Below are positions 18,061 to 26,612 of a DNA stretch of 64,000 nucleotides, in pieces. The translations under genes were made by a program, and so were the position numbers. The notes beneath the pieces are model-generated. The model worked only from the letters and a program-made list of their open reading frames with translations, did no database searches and was not told the DNA's origin. Positions within the stretch are counted from its first letter, which is position 1; each line of letters starts with the position of its first letter. The DNA comes from Carboxylicivirga sp. M1479 (lineage in GTDB: Bacteria; Bacteroidota; Bacteroidia; Bacteroidales; Marinilabiliaceae), in NCBI RefSeq assembly GCF_007097485.1, contig NZ_VKDE01000026.1, positions 1 through 64,000 of the forward strand, written 5' to 3'.

Positions 18061-18105
18061 TTATGGGAGTTTAATGTGGTAACTGAAAGAACATTTTATC
18101 ACATG
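18061..18105 (+). promoter_or_regulatory. Leader module at the GH3 start codon (variant copy)
   Basis: GGGAGTTTAATGTGGTAA (18065-18082) is followed after 21 nt by CACATG (18100-18105), whose ATG is the GH3 start. The layout and much of the sequence match the transporter leader at 32181-32218 (GAGTTCCATGTGGTAA, 22-nt spacer, CACATG). The stem is one base pair shorter here (ATGTG/CACAT). The upstream hairpin seen in other copies is less clear in this one; TTGTTT/AAACAA at about 18009-18024 is a candidate. Confidence 0.45.
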
Positions 18106-20382
18106 AGAAATTTAATAATATTGATATTTGTTGTATATCTGGGCTTATTGTTAAGCTGTAAGCCTGATCATGCAACCAAAAACACCGAGGCCGGATTCAT
18201 TGCCGATTTGATGGAGCAGATGACGGTTGAAGAAAAAATTGGACAGCTAGTTCAATACTCAAGTAAAGAGGCGTTGACCGGTCCCGAAGTATCCAATAAA
18301 GCAGTTAGTATTGTTAATGAAGTAAAGCAAGGGAAAGTAGGATCATTTATTAATGTAGATGGTGCGCAAAAAACCTATGACCTGCAAAAAATAGCAGTGG
18401 ATAGTAGCAGATTGGGAATTCCTTTGATTTTTGGCTATGACGTGCTACATGGATACAAAACTATTATGCCAGTAGCGTTAGCTTCAGCGAGTAGCTGGAA
18501 CGAAAAATTAATAAAAGAAGGTGCGAAGGTAACGGCAAGGGAAACAGCTTCTTCCGGTTTACATTGGACTTTCGCACCAATGCTGGATGTTAGCAGGGAT
18601 GCACGATGGGGAAGAATTGTAGAAAGCTGTGGCGAAGATCCTTATCTGACTTCGGTTATTGCAAAAGCCACTGTTGAAGGATTGCAGGGAACCACCTTGT
18701 CCGATACTTTTAGCGTGGCCGCTTGTGCGAAACATTTTGCAGGATATGCCTTTGCCGAGTCCGGCATTGATTACAATACAACGGAGATTACCGAGCAAAC
18801 ACTTAGAGATGTGGTGCTGCCGCCTTTTAAAGCATGTGTAGATGCAGGTGTTGCTACATTTATGAGTGCATTTAACGATATTGGCGGAATTCCTTGTTCT
18901 AAAAATAAGGAGCTGTTGACCGGTGTTTTAAGGGATGAGTGGGGATTTGACGGTTTTGTTGTGTCCGACTGGAATTCTATCGGTGAGCTCATCAAACATG
19001 GCATTGTCAGCAATCGAAAAGAAGCAACAATTGCAGCTCTGGAAGCTGGCGTAGACATGGATATGGAAGGACGGTGTTATAAAAAACATCTAAAAGATTT
19101 AATAGCTGAAGGCATTATCTCCGAAGAAGCTTTAAATACCTCTGTAGAAAGGATTTTAAAGATTAAATACAGGTTAGGACTATTCGAGGATCCTTATCGA
19201 TACTCATCCATTCAGCGCGAAAAGAACGAGATCTATAAGGACGAGAATCTTGAGGTGAGTGAGCAAATGGCGAGGGAATCAATAGTTTTACTTAAAAACG
19301 ATGAAAGCATACTGCCCTTAAAAGCCGAAGATAAGAAGATTGCAGTAATAGGACCATTGGCCAACGATAAAGATGTGCCCCTCGGATCATGGAGAGCCCG
19401 TGCAGAATATAACTCTGCTGTGTCCTTGTGGGAGGGTTTGCAAAACCGGATAGGAGATACCAAAAAGCTACAGTTTGCTAAAGGTTGTAGTTTGGTCGAT
19501 GAGGTGGTCAATTATCAGTCTATTTTAAACATTGAAGAAGAGGATAGAAGCGGGTTTGCAGAGGCGGTACGTATCGCCAAAAAGGCAGATGTTGTTATTC
19601 TTGCTATTGGTGAACATTGTTATCAAACAGGAGAAGCCAGAAGTCAAACTGATATTACTTTAAAAGGTCTGCAAATTGAGTTGTTTGAAGAAATCTATAA
19701 AGTAAATAAAAACATTGTTGTGGTATTGATGAACGGAAGACCGTTGGACATTACCGCTATTAACGACAAGGCAAAAGCCATCGTTGAAACCTGGTTTTTA
19801 GGTTCCAGAAGTGGATATGCCATTGCAGATGTCCTCACAGGTGCTTATAACCCAAGTGGAAGGTTGCCCATATCTTTCCCGCGTCATGTAGGCCAGCAGC
19901 CTCTGTATTATGCAAAAAAAAATACAGGCAGACCCGAAAAACTTGGCAGTAAATCTATTTATCAGGCCAATTATAAGGATAATGAAAGCAGCCCGCTATA
20001 TCCATTTGGCTATGGCTTAAGCTATAGCAAATTCTCTTATTCTGATATTACGGCTAACAAAGAATCTTTTAGCAAAGGCGAATCTATTCAACTTTCCATA
20101 AAGGTTACGAATGATGGTAAATATGATGGTAAGGAAACCGTTCAATTGTATATATATGACCCGGTTGCTTCTGTTGCCAGACCTGTCAAAGAGCTAAAAA
20201 AGTTTAAGCAGGTTCATTTGAGGGCGGGCGAATCTAAGAACGTAGAATTTTTAATTACGGAAGATGAGTTAGGCTTTTGGCACAAACATGGAGGAATATA
20301 TGCCGAAGAGGGAGAGTTTGAGATAATGATTGGGGCTAATAGTCAGGACTTGGTTTCTGATACAATTCGTTATAACAACTAA
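18103..20382 (+). CDS. Glycoside hydrolase family 3 (BglX-like beta-glycosidase), lipoprotein
   Basis: Exo-acting beta-glycosidase, probably periplasmic or membrane-anchored, 759 aa from ATG 18103. Lipoprotein signal ends at C19 (GLLLSCKP). The GH3 N-terminal barrel has MTVEEKIGQLVQ and the nucleophile D289 in GFVVSDWNSIG. The alpha/beta C-terminal domain (about 400-600) and fibronectin-III-like domain (about 650-745, ETVQLYIYDPVASVARPVKELKKF) follow in normal order and length. I chose 18103 over an in-frame GTG-type start at 18076 because the lipoprotein signal begins there and the leader hairpin ends in this ATG. Beta-glucosidase is the commonest activity, but xylosidase or glucuronide-linked substrates cannot be excluded. 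Confidence 0.93.
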   Translation: MRNLIILIFVVYLGLLLSCKPDHATKNTEAGFIADLMEQMTVEEKIGQLVQYSSKEALTGPEVSNKAVSIVNEVKQGKVGSFINVDGAQKTYDLQKIAVDSSRLGIPLIFGYDVLHGYKTIMPVALASASSWNEKLIKEGAKVTARETASSGLHWTFAPMLDVSRDARWGRIVESCGEDPYLTSVIAKATVEGLQGTTLSDTFSVAACAKHFAGYAFAESGIDYNTTEITEQTLRDVVLPPFKACVDAGVATFMSAFNDIGGIPCSKNKELLTGVLRDEWGFDGFVVSDWNSIGELIKHGIVSNRKEATIAALEAGVDMDMEGRCYKKHLKDLIAEGIISEEALNTSVERILKIKYRLGLFEDPYRYSSIQREKNEIYKDENLEVSEQMARESIVLLKNDESILPLKAEDKKIAVIGPLANDKDVPLGSWRARAEYNSAVSLWEGLQNRIGDTKKLQFAKGCSLVDEVVNYQSILNIEEEDRSGFAEAVRIAKKADVVILAIGEHCYQTGEARSQTDITLKGLQIELFEEIYKVNKNIVVVLMNGRPLDITAINDKAKAIVETWFLGSRSGYAIADVLTGAYNPSGRLPISFPRHVGQQPLYYAKKNTGRPEKLGSKSIYQANYKDNESSPLYPFGYGLSYSKFSYSDITANKESFSKGESIQLSIKVTNDGKYDGKETVQLYIYDPVASVARPVKELKKFKQVHLRAGESKNVEFLITEDELGFWHKHGGIYAEEGEFEIMIGANSQDLVSDTIRYNN

Positions 20383-20450
20383 AGATATCAACGTTTTAGT
20401 TAGCATTGTTTTTAGTAATAGTTTTTAACAAGGTGATTAAATTTTAAATA

Positions 20451-22079
20451 ATGAATAAAGTGAATATTCTACTAAGCATAACGATCTTAATTTTATCAAT
20501 TGTTTCAGGAGGTTGCGACAAAAGCGAAAGCAATGAAATAATTGATACTGTGTATGAACAGTATTTTATAGATGCTGATAATGGGAGTGATTCAAACCCT
20601 GGAAATACAGAAAGTCATGCTTGGAAAAGTTTTGCGAACCTGCAGAAAGTTGTACTGGAAGCAGGAACTGAAGTAAGCCTTAAGAAAGGTTGTGAATGGA
20701 ATGAGGTGTTTTCTTTTAAAGGCAGTGGGGCAAAGGATAATCCGATTATCATAAAATCGTATGGAGAAGGAAATAAACCACTCATAGCATCTCAGGGAAC
20801 AGAATATGCCTTTTTAATCAAAAACCAAGAATACATTGAAGTAGATGGCTTAAAAATTACCAATAAAGGCACTACTGCTGAAAAAGACAGAAAAGGAATT
20901 TATATCGAAGTAGAAGATTTCGGTATTGTCAATCATATTCATCTTAAAAATCTGGAAATAACGGATGTTAATGGAAGGCATGGAGGGCTTTCAAACGGTA
21001 ATTTTAATGAAGATAAAATGAGTGGCGGTATTATTTATACCATACTAGGTAGTCAGGTAGAAACTTATTTTGATGATTTTCTGATTGAGAATTGCCATAT
21101 CCATCATGTATCGCAAACAGGAATTTCAAATAAATCATCCTGGGATGACAGAGAATGGCCCAGAAACGGAGGTTCTTATGTGAATATTTCATGGGTTGGC
21201 AGTAAAAACGTGGTGTACAGAAATAATACCCTTGAACATATCGCAGGCAACGGGATTATAATAAGAGAAGCATATGCTCCTGTTATAGAAAATAACAAAC
21301 TGAATTATTGTGGGGAGCTGACTTCCGGAAATGCAGCATTTTGTTTTAATACAGATTATGCTTTGTTTCAATATAATGAAGCGTGTAATACGATTACTAA
21401 TGAAGGAGATGTCGATTCAGGCGGTTTGGATAGTGACTTTAAAACACGTTGGACAACTTTTCAGTATAATTACTGTCATCATAATGGCGAAGGTGGAGTG
21501 CTGATAACTGGAGGACCGGCAAAATGGAATACAGCTTTTAACTATAATACCATCATACGTTACAATATTTTTGCCGATAACGGCGACCATGCCATAAAAA
21601 CTTCAGGGAATGTAATGGGGCTAAAAGTCCACAATAATCATATTTATTCAGGTCTGGATGAGGCAGTAGATATTATCCAACATAAAAGCTGGGATGGATA
21701 TTCCAGAGGTGCTGAGTATTTTAACAATGTGTTCTACTGTAGCCATACCGAAAGCCTTGTTAATTTGGGAGGGAGTACTGGTAATTCGATAAAAGACAAT
21801 CAATTTGCAGGAGTTGCTGCGCATGAGTTGATTGATGTTGAAAGAAATTTATGGAACCAGGTTCCTGTATATAAAACTTCAGGATTACCAGAAGCATCGG
21901 AAGGTATGGAGAACATCTACAACTTTAGCTTAGATGGTAGCTCACCAGGTGTCGATTTGGGAAGTAGCTATCAGCCTGATGCTATGGATGGTAAAGGTGG
22001 AGTGATTCCTGTTCAGGATATTTTTGGTACCCCTGTACCTGTCAATGGAAAAGTTGATATAGGTATGGAAGAACAGTAA
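20451..22079 (+). CDS. Right-handed parallel beta-helix lipoprotein, probable glycan-active enzyme
   Basis: 542 aa with lipoprotein signal ending at C22 (VSGGCDKSE). The N-terminal YFIDADNGSDSNPGN and GTEVSLKKGCEWNEVFSF form the usual cap of a right-handed beta-helix. Repeated coils with N/I/V ladders follow (KNVVYRNNTLEHIAGNGIII, NNKLNYCGEL, YNYCHHNGEGGVLI, HNNHIYSGLDEAVDI). This fold is shared by polysaccharide lyases (PL1, PL6), GH28 and GH141-type enzymes; I cannot assign the family or point to a catalytic residue. Lying between GH3 and GH2 in a locus followed by glucuronate catabolism, it is a good candidate for a backbone-cutting lyase or hydrolase. Confidence 0.7.
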   Translation: MNKVNILLSITILILSIVSGGCDKSESNEIIDTVYEQYFIDADNGSDSNPGNTESHAWKSFANLQKVVLEAGTEVSLKKGCEWNEVFSFKGSGAKDNPIIIKSYGEGNKPLIASQGTEYAFLIKNQEYIEVDGLKITNKGTTAEKDRKGIYIEVEDFGIVNHIHLKNLEITDVNGRHGGLSNGNFNEDKMSGGIIYTILGSQVETYFDDFLIENCHIHHVSQTGISNKSSWDDREWPRNGGSYVNISWVGSKNVVYRNNTLEHIAGNGIIIREAYAPVIENNKLNYCGELTSGNAAFCFNTDYALFQYNEACNTITNEGDVDSGGLDSDFKTRWTTFQYNYCHHNGEGGVLITGGPAKWNTAFNYNTIIRYNIFADNGDHAIKTSGNVMGLKVHNNHIYSGLDEAVDIIQHKSWDGYSRGAEYFNNVFYCSHTESLVNLGGSTGNSIKDNQFAGVAAHELIDVERNLWNQVPVYKTSGLPEASEGMENIYNFSLDGSSPGVDLGSSYQPDAMDGKGGVIPVQDIFGTPVPVNGKVDIGMEEQ

Positions 22080-22096
22080 AAACTACTGTAATATAT

Positions 22097-22164
22097 TTAA
22101 TAAGGGATGTGCTATTGAGTTATATGTGAATAGCTACAAAAATTCAAGGCATATCCCTAATTAA
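22097..22164 (+). terminator. Long-range hairpin after the beta-helix gene
   Basis: TTAATAAGGGATGTGC (22097-22112) can pair with GGCATATCCCTAATTAA (22148-22164) with a few mismatches across a 35-nt loop. It may end or protect the upstream transcript. No T-run. Confidence 0.4.
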
Positions 22165-22234
22165 TTGAATTTATCGCAGTAAAGCTCCAATACAGATATT
22201 TAATAGGTTTTAATAAACATTGATTTGAATAGTC

Positions 22235-24919
22235 ATGCGAATTTTGTTCATATTAACTTTAGTACTAATCGGTCAACAATCTATTTTTTGTCAAAAACAA
22301 AGGCAGGAAATTAGTTTAAATTCCAATTGGCAATTTGTAAAATCAGATATATCCATTGATAGCTTATCTCAAGCTAAGCTAAATTGGGAACGAATACAAA
22401 TACCACATACGTACAATAGCAAAGATGCCTTTGATGATCAAGAAGGTTATTATAGGGGCAAGACCTGGTATAGGCGAGATGTGAAATTAAGTGAATCTCA
22501 GCTTAAAAAGAACTTATACCTCTACTTTGAAGGAGTGAATCAAGAAGCTATCGTGTATGTCAATGGCAAATTGGCCGGAAAACATGAAGGTGGTTATACA
22601 CGCTTTTGTTTTGATATAACTGATTTAGTTGAGAAAAAGGTCAATGGTAAAGCCGACTGTGAAATATTGGTTCAGGTTGATAATAGATTCAATGAAAACA
22701 TTCCCACACTAACGGCTGATTTTACCTTTTATGGTGGTATATACCGCGATGTATATCTAATAAGTACTCATAAAACTCATTTTAGTCTATCCGATTATGC
22801 CTCGAATGGAATTTATATTTCAACACCCAAGGTTTCCAAACAGAAGGCCGATATAGAGATCAAAGGTCTGATTACATCAGATAAAACCCTTAAGGATGTA
22901 CTGGTTACAAACATACTCAAGGATAAAAATGGTGATGTTGTACTTGAAGAAACCAAAAAAGTTAAGCTGAATGGTAAGCATGAAATTGAGTTTAATTTAA
23001 ATAACAGCCTTAATAATCCCCGTTTGTGGTCAATAGACAATCCGTATTTATACACGCTACATTCTGTATTAAGCGATCCGGTTTCTAAAAAAGAACTTGA
23101 CTATGTGACAAATCCGGTCGGTTTTAGGTGGTTTACATTTTCAGCTGACAAAGGTTTTTTTCTTAACGGAATCCAAACAAAATTAATTGGTGTAAATCGT
23201 CATCAGGATTATAAAGGCCTGGGGAATGCACTGCCGGATTATCTGCACCTTACCGATATAGCTAAAATCAAAGAAATGGGTGGTAATGTGCTGCGTATTG
23301 CCCACTATCCGCAAGATCCTGTGGTTCTTGAAATGTGTGATAAACTGGGGATTATTGCTACGGTTGAAATCCCTATGTGTAATAGAATAACCGAATCGGA
23401 AGCATTTTATTCCAACAGCCTGACTATGATGGAAGAAATGATAAAGCAGAATTATAACCATCCTAGTGTTGTTATATGGGCATATATGAATGAGATATTG
23501 CTTCGTCCTAAATATGAAGATAATAAGGAGCGTCAAAAGGAATATTTTAAGAATATAAATCTGCTGGCTCAGCGCATCGAAAATAAAACAAGAGCTCTTG
23601 ATCCATACCGATATACCATGATTCCTAATCATGGGGCTTTTGATAGGTATGTTGAAGTAGGCTTAACTGAAATCCCAATGATAGTTGGTTGGAATTTATA
23701 TCAGGGATGGTATGGTGGAAAATTTAGCCAATTTGGGGAATATTTAGATCGACATCATAGAGAACTTCCGCATAAGCCAATGTTAGTAACTGAATACGGG
23801 GCAGGAGCAGATCCTCGCTTACATACGTTTAACCCTGTTGCTTTTGATTTTTCAGTGGAATATGCTACCAATTACCATAGGGCTTACTTAAAGGCCATTA
23901 AAGAACGCAATTTTGTAGCAGGAGCTATGGTTTGGAATCAGTTTGATTTCGGTTCTGAAGGGAGAGGTGATGCAGTGCCTCATATGAATAACAAGGGCTT
24001 GTCAACCTTTAATAGAAAGCCTAAAGAACCTTATTATTTGTATAAGGTTAGTAACAGTTCGGAACCAATAGTGGTTATATCTTCGAAAAATTGGAATAAT
24101 AGATCTGCAGTCTCAGATTCAATCAATAATAGTGTTGCCACTCAGGAAATAATCTTAATGTCAAATATGTCCGAAGTTCAACTGGAACTAAACGGAAGAC
24201 TGCTTGGTACAAAGAAAGTGCGTAATAATGAAGCAAGATTTAATGTGCCTTTTATAAATGGGGAAAATATTCTTGTAGCAAAGGCTAAAACAGATAGTGC
24301 TGTTGTTATGGATGTTGCAAACATCAAGTTCGAAGTTTTACCCTTTCATACTTCTAACGTTGATTTCAATTACATTGCTATAAACGCCGGATCGCATCAA
24401 TATTTTAGTGATAATGTTATACAGCAAAACTGGGTTCCTGATAAGCCTTATTCAGTGGGAAGCTGGGGCTATATAGGAGGAAAAACGTTTAAAGTGAAAA
24501 CCTGGCATGGTACTAACCCTACGGCATCCGAAAATATAATTGGTACTAAAAATGACCCAATTTATCAGTCGCAAAGAGTAAATCCTAAGGCATACAAGTT
24601 TGATTTACCTGCCGGAGAATACATTGTTGAACTACATTTTTCAGAATTATTAAAAAAGGAAGAAATTAAAAAGTTGGCTTATAACTTGGGCAATGATGCC
24701 ATAAAGGTTGAAGTTGAAGAAAGAGAGTTCTCAGTTAAGATTAATGAAACTACCGTAATTGAAAACTTAAATTTAGCACAAGATTTCTGCGAATTTGTTC
24801 CGTTTGTCCTGAAAAATAAGATAATCATTGAAGGTGGAGAAGGAATTACAATACGTTTTAACGCTTCAAAAGGAGTGCCTGTTATTAATGCTTTAAGTAT
24901 AAGGAAGGTAACGAATTAG
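22235..24919 (+). CDS. Glycoside hydrolase family 2 (beta-galactosidase/glucuronidase-like) with C-terminal malectin-like domain
   Basis: Retaining exo-glycosidase, 894 aa, exported by an N-terminal signal (about 1-19, ILFILTLVLIGQQSIFC). Domain order: sugar-binding jelly roll (about 25-175, PHTYNSKDAFDDQEGYYRGKTWYRR), Ig-like domain (about 190-290), then the TIM barrel with acid/base E420 (VIWAYMNEIL) and nucleophile E520 (MLVTEYGAGADP). A beta domain and a malectin-like module end the protein (about 715-890, YIAINAGSHQYFS, GEYIVELHFSEL). GH2 members act on beta-galactosides, glucuronides or mannosides; the adjoining glucuronate pathway makes beta-glucuronidase attractive but unproven. It is preceded by its own 155-bp gap and follows the beta-helix gene. 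Confidence 0.9.
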   Translation: MRILFILTLVLIGQQSIFCQKQRQEISLNSNWQFVKSDISIDSLSQAKLNWERIQIPHTYNSKDAFDDQEGYYRGKTWYRRDVKLSESQLKKNLYLYFEGVNQEAIVYVNGKLAGKHEGGYTRFCFDITDLVEKKVNGKADCEILVQVDNRFNENIPTLTADFTFYGGIYRDVYLISTHKTHFSLSDYASNGIYISTPKVSKQKADIEIKGLITSDKTLKDVLVTNILKDKNGDVVLEETKKVKLNGKHEIEFNLNNSLNNPRLWSIDNPYLYTLHSVLSDPVSKKELDYVTNPVGFRWFTFSADKGFFLNGIQTKLIGVNRHQDYKGLGNALPDYLHLTDIAKIKEMGGNVLRIAHYPQDPVVLEMCDKLGIIATVEIPMCNRITESEAFYSNSLTMMEEMIKQNYNHPSVVIWAYMNEILLRPKYEDNKERQKEYFKNINLLAQRIENKTRALDPYRYTMIPNHGAFDRYVEVGLTEIPMIVGWNLYQGWYGGKFSQFGEYLDRHHRELPHKPMLVTEYGAGADPRLHTFNPVAFDFSVEYATNYHRAYLKAIKERNFVAGAMVWNQFDFGSEGRGDAVPHMNNKGLSTFNRKPKEPYYLYKVSNSSEPIVVISSKNWNNRSAVSDSINNSVATQEIILMSNMSEVQLELNGRLLGTKKVRNNEARFNVPFINGENILVAKAKTDSAVVMDVANIKFEVLPFHTSNVDFNYIAINAGSHQYFSDNVIQQNWVPDKPYSVGSWGYIGGKTFKVKTWHGTNPTASENIIGTKNDPIYQSQRVNPKAYKFDLPAGEYIVELHFSELLKKEEIKKLAYNLGNDAIKVEVEEREFSVKINETTVIENLNLAQDFCEFVPFVLKNKIIIEGGEGITIRFNASKGVPVINALSIRKVTN

Positions 24920-25144
24920 TTTTTGTTGGAAGCTCTGCTCTGATAATTAAGAAGAACACCATTAAAAAAGCATTTTACATCTTACAAGGGTATTCAAAAT
25001 CTGCCAAAAAATTAAAATACTGATAAGACCAATATCTACAGAGATATTGATCACAGTTATTGAAAAAATCTATGGTAACTATTAAATCAATATTTCGACT
25101 GGTTTAAAGGAACCTATTGTTTAACTTTTATAAATTAATTAATC

Positions 25145-26206
25145 ATGAAACTAAATCTACAATTAAAAAAAATGTTGTCTTTTATTATTATTGGAGTTGT
25201 TTCAAGTGCTGTATTTGCACAAACAAATGTTGAAAATTTTGATTATCCGACCTCTACTTTGTTAACAGATGCAAGCATTGGATTTACACAGAAAGGGGAT
25301 GCTCCATCGATTAACATTTATAGTCCAGGATTGGAATATACTGGATTAGCGATTTCTGGTATTGGTAACGCGGCTCATATTGCCATTTCTGAAGGAGGAG
25401 ATCCATATGGTCCCGAACGAATTGCACGCAAGCCATTCTTTTCTTCTTCCGTAAGCTCTGGAACAGTCTATTTATCTTTTTTGGCAAATATTAAGTCAAC
25501 AATTGGAGGTGATTTTAATAACTTCTTTATCTCTGTAAGCGATTATGATTCAAATCAATTGAGAGGTAGAGTAATGGCCAAGGATGATGGTAGTGGCAAA
25601 GTAATGTTTGGCTTTACAAAAGGGTATAGTACAAATATCAATTGGACCTCTGAATTATATGATTATAATAAAACATACTTTTTTGTTGTTAAATATGAAT
25701 TTGTAGATGGGGCTGACAACGATATTGCTAGCTTATTCGTTTTTGAACAGGAGCAAGACGGTGTTCCTGTGACTGAACCGCAAACCGCTTCGCTAACTGC
25801 TAATGATGCTTCAGGTAGTGATCTTGCTAATATTAAAATTGTTCACTTACGTCAGCGAAAAGTAGAAGCGATTGTTGATGGAGTTGCTTTGGGTACCAGT
25901 TGGGGTGATGTTGTTGTTGAAAGTAAAAGCACAGATATTAACATTTTGTCTAAGGATGATGTTACACTAAACGTATTTCAATCTAATGGGGATATGTCTT
26001 TAAATATTGAAGTTAATGGTGCTAAGCTGAGTGGTGACTATAGCGTTAGTATTTATAATGTAAATGGACAATTGATTACAAGTGAGCTTATTCACAATCA
26101 AAATAAATTTACTTTAGATCTAAATGGCAAGCTTCAAAAAGGAATCTATATTTTAAATGTTATAGGGTACGAAACTAAGCTTACTAAAAAAATTATGATC
26201 CGATAA
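25145..26206 (+). CDS. T9SS-sorted secreted protein of unknown function
   Basis: 353 aa, exported by a Sec signal (about 1-26, ending SSAVFAQ) and then carried across the outer membrane by the type IX system. The C-terminal ~75 residues (SIYNVNGQLITSELI ... LQKGIYILNVIGYETKLTKKIMI) are a typical Por-secretion sorting domain. The middle (about 27-250) is beta-rich, starting VENFDYPTSTLL, a pattern of small CBM-like or concanavalin-type secreted domains, with no catalytic motif I recognise. It lies at the end of the PUL, 225 bp after GH2, and is followed by a hairpin at 26218-26267. It may bind the target polysaccharide outside the cell. Confidence 0.75.
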   Translation: MKLNLQLKKMLSFIIIGVVSSAVFAQTNVENFDYPTSTLLTDASIGFTQKGDAPSINIYSPGLEYTGLAISGIGNAAHIAISEGGDPYGPERIARKPFFSSSVSSGTVYLSFLANIKSTIGGDFNNFFISVSDYDSNQLRGRVMAKDDGSGKVMFGFTKGYSTNINWTSELYDYNKTYFFVVKYEFVDGADNDIASLFVFEQEQDGVPVTEPQTASLTANDASGSDLANIKIVHLRQRKVEAIVDGVALGTSWGDVVVESKSTDINILSKDDVTLNVFQSNGDMSLNIEVNGAKLSGDYSVSIYNVNGQLITSELIHNQNKFTLDLNGKLQKGIYILNVIGYETKLTKKIMIR

Positions 26207-26217
26207 GCATTATGAAT

Positions 26218-26267
26218 GGTGAGTATGAGAAGGTACTATATATAAAATAGTTTCTTGTCTGCTCACC
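26218..26267 (+). terminator. Stem-loop after the T9SS gene
   Basis: GGTGAG (26218-26223) pairs with CTCACC (26262-26267); an inner GAGAA/TTTCTT pairing strengthens it. It lies 12 bp after the stop codon. Confidence 0.5.
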
Positions 26268-26530
26268 ACTTTTCAAAGAGAATATAAGTCTTTCATAAGC
26301 AGCCATGAATTCGAATTTTTTCGCCGATATCTATAACAGGAATAAATTAATACTTTAGCCTCCCTTGAAAATGTGCACTAATATTCAATCGGTTTTTTCC
26401 TTATATCATTGAAAAGTGTTACAATGAATCTATTCTCTTTTAACTCGGCTTAGTGATATATATCGCATAACGGGCATTCATAATTTTATATCACATAAGT
26501 AATTTCTCATCGCTTGCATTTGTTTGACTA

Positions 26531-26561
26531 TTTGCAAATTAAATTATTGTGCATATCTTCG
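26531..26561 (+). promoter_or_regulatory. Putative promoter of uxaC-kdgK
   Basis: TTTG at 26531-26534 and TATCTTCG at 26554-26561 are separated by 19 bp, the usual spacing of Bacteroidota -33 and -7 boxes (TTTG, TAnnTTTG). The -7 box departs from consensus at one position (C for T). Start would be near 26568, inside the palindrome. Confidence 0.5.
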
Positions 26562-26575
26562 TGTACGAACACGAA
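26558..26575. promoter_or_regulatory. 18-bp palindrome, candidate LacI-type operator
   Basis: TTCGTGTACGAACACGAA: 7-bp perfect arms (TTCGTGT/ACACGAA), a central CG step, and only one asymmetric pair of positions. Central CG palindromes are characteristic of LacI-family operators. It overlaps the -7 box and the predicted start of uxaC, so a bound repressor would block transcription. The LacI-type gene at 33604 is the obvious candidate partner. No second copy was found by eye in the window. Confidence 0.6.
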
Positions 26576-26612
26576 ATTTATATATCAATAAATTTTCTCA
26601 ATAAGTTTTATC

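Larger units (their letters stand above)
26207..26612. other. Regulatory region upstream of the glucuronate genes
   Basis: 406 bp separating the PUL from the uronate genes. It holds a terminator hairpin (26218-26267), a promoter (TTTG at 26531-26534 and TATCTTCG at 26554-26561), an 18-bp palindrome (26558-26575), and a small hairpin GAAATTTAT/ATAAATTTTC just before the uxaC start. Nothing else recognised. Confidence 0.65.
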
